From Bacteroidota bacterium (lineage in GTDB: Bacteria; Bacteroidota; Bacteroidia; UKL13-3): a stretch of DNA of 64,000 bases. Position numbers and translations under genes: made by a program. Positions 62,345 to 64,000 of this stretch are shown here, in pieces. The number at the start of each line of letters is the position of its first letter. Position 1 is the stretch's first letter. Under the pieces are notes generated by a model. The model saw only the letters and a list, made by a program, of their open reading frames with translations. It did no database searches and was not told the origin of the DNA. The stretch covers positions 1-64,000 of the forward strand of contig JAAFJM010000007.1 in assembly GCA_013298895.1 (NCBI GenBank). Reading direction: 5' to 3'.

Positions 62345-63337
62345 ATGGCAATACTTGCTTTTCAAAAGCCTGACAAGGTTATCATGCATAAAGATACTGA
62401 CTTTTTTGGTCAGTTCGAATTCCGTCCTCTTGAAAAAGGATACGGAGTTACTATTGGTAACTCTTTAAGAAGAATTTTATTGTCTTCACTTGAAGGTTAC
62501 GCAATTACTTCCGTAAAAATAACTGGTGTAGATCATGAGTTTTCAACAGTTAAGGGTGTAATTGAAGATGTAACTGAAATAGTTCTTAATCTAAAACGTG
62601 TGCGTTTCAAACGTACAATGGATGGGGTTGATAACGAAAAAATTTATATTAACATTAAAGGTCAAGAGCAATTTACTGCTGGCGATATTGCAAAGCATAC
62701 TAACGCTTACAAAATACTTAACCCCGAGTTGGTAATTTGTAATATGGAAAGTTTTGTTCATTTGGAAGTTGAACTTGTTGTAGAAAAAGGTCGTGGATAT
62801 TTGCCTGCTGATGAGAACCGTACTAAGGACTCTATTGTTGGTGTAATTCCAATAGACGCTGTTTTTACTCCAATCATAAATGTTAAATTTTTAGTTGAGG
62901 ATTACCGTGTTGAACAAAAAACCGATTACGAAAAGTTAAATATTGAAATCAGTACTGATGGTTCAATTCATCCTGAAGAAGCTTTAAAAGAAGCTGCTAA
63001 AATATTAATTCAGCACTTTATGTTATTCAGTGACGAATTAATTACTTTGGATACTCAAGTAAAAGAAGTTCCACAGGAAGTAGATGAGAATTTACTACAT
63101 GTTCGCAAAATTCTTAAAACTCCTTTATCTGATTTGGATTTATCTGTTCGTGCCTATAATTGTTTAAAAGCAGCTGATATTAAATCGTTATCTGAATTGG
63201 TTAGTTTTGATATAGCTGACTTATTAAAATTCAGAAATTTTGGTAAGAAATCACTTTCAGAGTTAGAAGAGCTTGTTCGCGACAAAGGTTTAACCTTTGG
63301 GATGGATGTTGCTAAATTTAAATTAAACGAAGACTAG
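62345..63337 (+). CDS. rpoA: RNA polymerase alpha subunit
   Basis: The 330-residue protein dimerises to seed polymerase assembly. The N-terminal domain has [30 protein letters not shown] linker follows near residue 235, and the C-terminal domain is intact ([52 protein letters not shown]), which binds activators and UP elements. It lies between rpsD and rplQ. Confidence 0.97.
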   Translation: MAILAFQKPDKVIMHKDTDFFGQFEFRPLEKGYGVTIGNSLRRILLSSLEGYAITSVKITGVDHEFSTVKGVIEDVTEIVLNLKRVRFKRTMDGVDNEKIYINIKGQEQFTAGDIAKHTNAYKILNPELVICNMESFVHLEVELVVEKGRGYLPADENRTKDSIVGVIPIDAVFTPIINVKFLVEDYRVEQKTDYEKLNIEISTDGSIHPEEALKEAAKILIQHFMLFSDELITLDTQVKEVPQEVDENLLHVRKILKTPLSDLDLSVRAYNCLKAADIKSLSELVSFDIADLLKFRNFGKKSLSELEELVRDKGLTFGMDVAKFKLNED

Positions 63338-63367
63338 TCGTAATAGTACGATATAAAAAAAAATATA

Positions 63368-63841
63368 ATGAGACACGGAAACAAACTTAATCATTTAGGT
63401 AGAACTGCACCTCACAGAAAAGCAATGTTAGCCAATATGGCTTCTTCATTGATTTTGCATAAAAGAATTACAACTACTTTAGCTAAAGCTAAGGCGCTAA
63501 GATTATTTGCTGAGCCTTTAATTACCAAATCAAAGACAGACTCTACACATAGCCGAAGAACTGTTTTTTCTTATTTAAAGCAAGCAGAAGCAGTTAAAGA
63601 ATTATTTGGACCTGTAGCTGCTAAGGTAGCTGATAGACCAGGTGGATATTTAAGAATTTTAAAGTTGATGAATCGTCAAGGTGATAATGCTGAAATGGCA
63701 ATTATTGAATTAGTTGACTTTAATGAGGCCATGCTTTCTATGAAAGCGGCTAAATCTACTGCTAAGAAAACGAGACGTGGAAGAGCTCCTAAGAAGGAAG
63801 AAGTAGCTACTACTGAGGTTGGTACAGAAACTGCAGAATAA
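63368..63841 (+). CDS. rplQ: 50S ribosomal protein L17
   Basis: The 157-residue protein starts [45 protein letters not shown] and has [27 protein letters not shown]. The C-terminus carries a Lys/Glu/Thr-rich tail of about 35 residues beyond the usual end. It is the last gene of the supercluster. Confidence 0.97.
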   Translation: MRHGNKLNHLGRTAPHRKAMLANMASSLILHKRITTTLAKAKALRLFAEPLITKSKTDSTHSRRTVFSYLKQAEAVKELFGPVAAKVADRPGGYLRILKLMNRQGDNAEMAIIELVDFNEAMLSMKAAKSTAKKTRRGRAPKKEEVATTEVGTETAE

Positions 63842-63858
63842 TTTTATAAATTTATTAG

Positions 63859-63896
63859 AAACTCCGATTATCTATTGATAGTCGGAGTTTTTTTTG
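63859..63896 (+). terminator. Terminator of the ribosomal supercluster
   Basis: AAACTCCGA (63859-63867) pairs with TCGGAGTTT (63882-63890), extended inside by ATC/GAT, and is followed by a run of T, 18 bp after the rplQ stop codon. Confidence 0.85.
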
Positions 63897-63947
63897 CTTA
63901 AATTTCTTTTTATCATTTCTTTTATACTTCTTTGTATTTCATTTATT

Positions 63948-64000
63948 ATGTTAAATACCACACTTTTATTTATTACCTCATTTATTATTGTCCTTTTTGG
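63948..64000 (+). CDS. Possible start of a membrane protein, cut by the window edge
   Basis: An ATG at 63948 opens a frame reading MLNTTLLFITSFIIVLF to the window end without a stop codon. The residues are strongly hydrophobic, as in a transmembrane segment. No promoter is evident in the preceding 50 bp, and so short a piece cannot be confirmed. Confidence 0.25.
   Translation, partial: MLNTTLLFITSFIIVLF

Overview
The window looks like chromosomal DNA from a member of the Bacteroidota. By eye it is AT-rich, roughly one third G+C. The lineage call rests on several independent signs: C-terminal type IX secretion (T9SS) sorting domains, promoters of the TTG / TAnnTTTGC type, rare Shine-Dalgarno sites, a plant-like long IspG, DUF5683, DUF5686, DUF2027 and TIGR02757 family proteins, and menaquinone genes. 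No rRNA, clear tRNA, CRISPR array, phage or complete insertion sequence was seen. The class within the phylum cannot be fixed from the sequence.

Layout. 1-4.4 kb (minus strand): an L,D-transpeptidase lipoprotein, then a restriction-modification locus. That locus holds a type IIG-like nuclease/methyltransferase gene cut in two by one in-frame TAA codon, and a protein with two tandem PD-(D/E)XK-like domains; a nine-G tract separates them. 4.4-5.4 kb: gene-free, packed with short 'word' repeats and hairpins. 5.4-8.4 kb: a three-gene ABC export operon (adaptor, permease, ATPase). 8.4-9.3 kb: a repeat array and a pentapeptide-repeat protein. 9.5-11.1 kb: gpmI. 11.3-17.1 kb: a four-gene overlapping operon (GH20 hexosaminidase, glycosylasparaginase, CutC, GH2 beta-mannosidase) whose enzymes match the three bonds of the N-glycan core. 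17-25 kb: DUF5683 protein, a T9SS alpha-amylase, cyclophilin, a DUF5686 outer-membrane protein, a decayed T9SS type B domain, a DUF2027/Smr protein. 25-32.8 kb: a Do-type protease, dapF, ispG, a T9SS protein and a YebC-family protein. 33-41.4 kb: a deoxyhypusine-synthase-like enzyme, TIGR02757, an HD hydrolase, a TPR protein, murB, menB and menD.

41.4-43.5 kb is a small mosaic island. About 76 bp containing the promoter and first codons of a fumarylacetoacetate-hydrolase-family gene are present twice, 1430 bp apart. Between the copies lie an outer-membrane-barrel gene and a ParE-type toxin-antitoxin pair. The toxin's C-terminus has been replaced by the tail of a T9SS sorting domain.

43.6-46.4 kb carries an M23 peptidase, Bcp peroxiredoxin and a TerB-like protein. 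46.5-63.9 kb is the complete str-S10-spc-alpha ribosomal supercluster (rpsL to rplQ), with two promoters before rpsL, internal promoters before rpsH and infA, and a strong terminator after rplQ.

The most unusual signals are the interrupted R-M gene with its neighbours, intergenic-type repeats embedded in frame inside menD, the flanking duplication around the toxin-antitoxin island, the ParE/T9SS chimera, and families of hairpin repeats whose stems differ by compensating changes.
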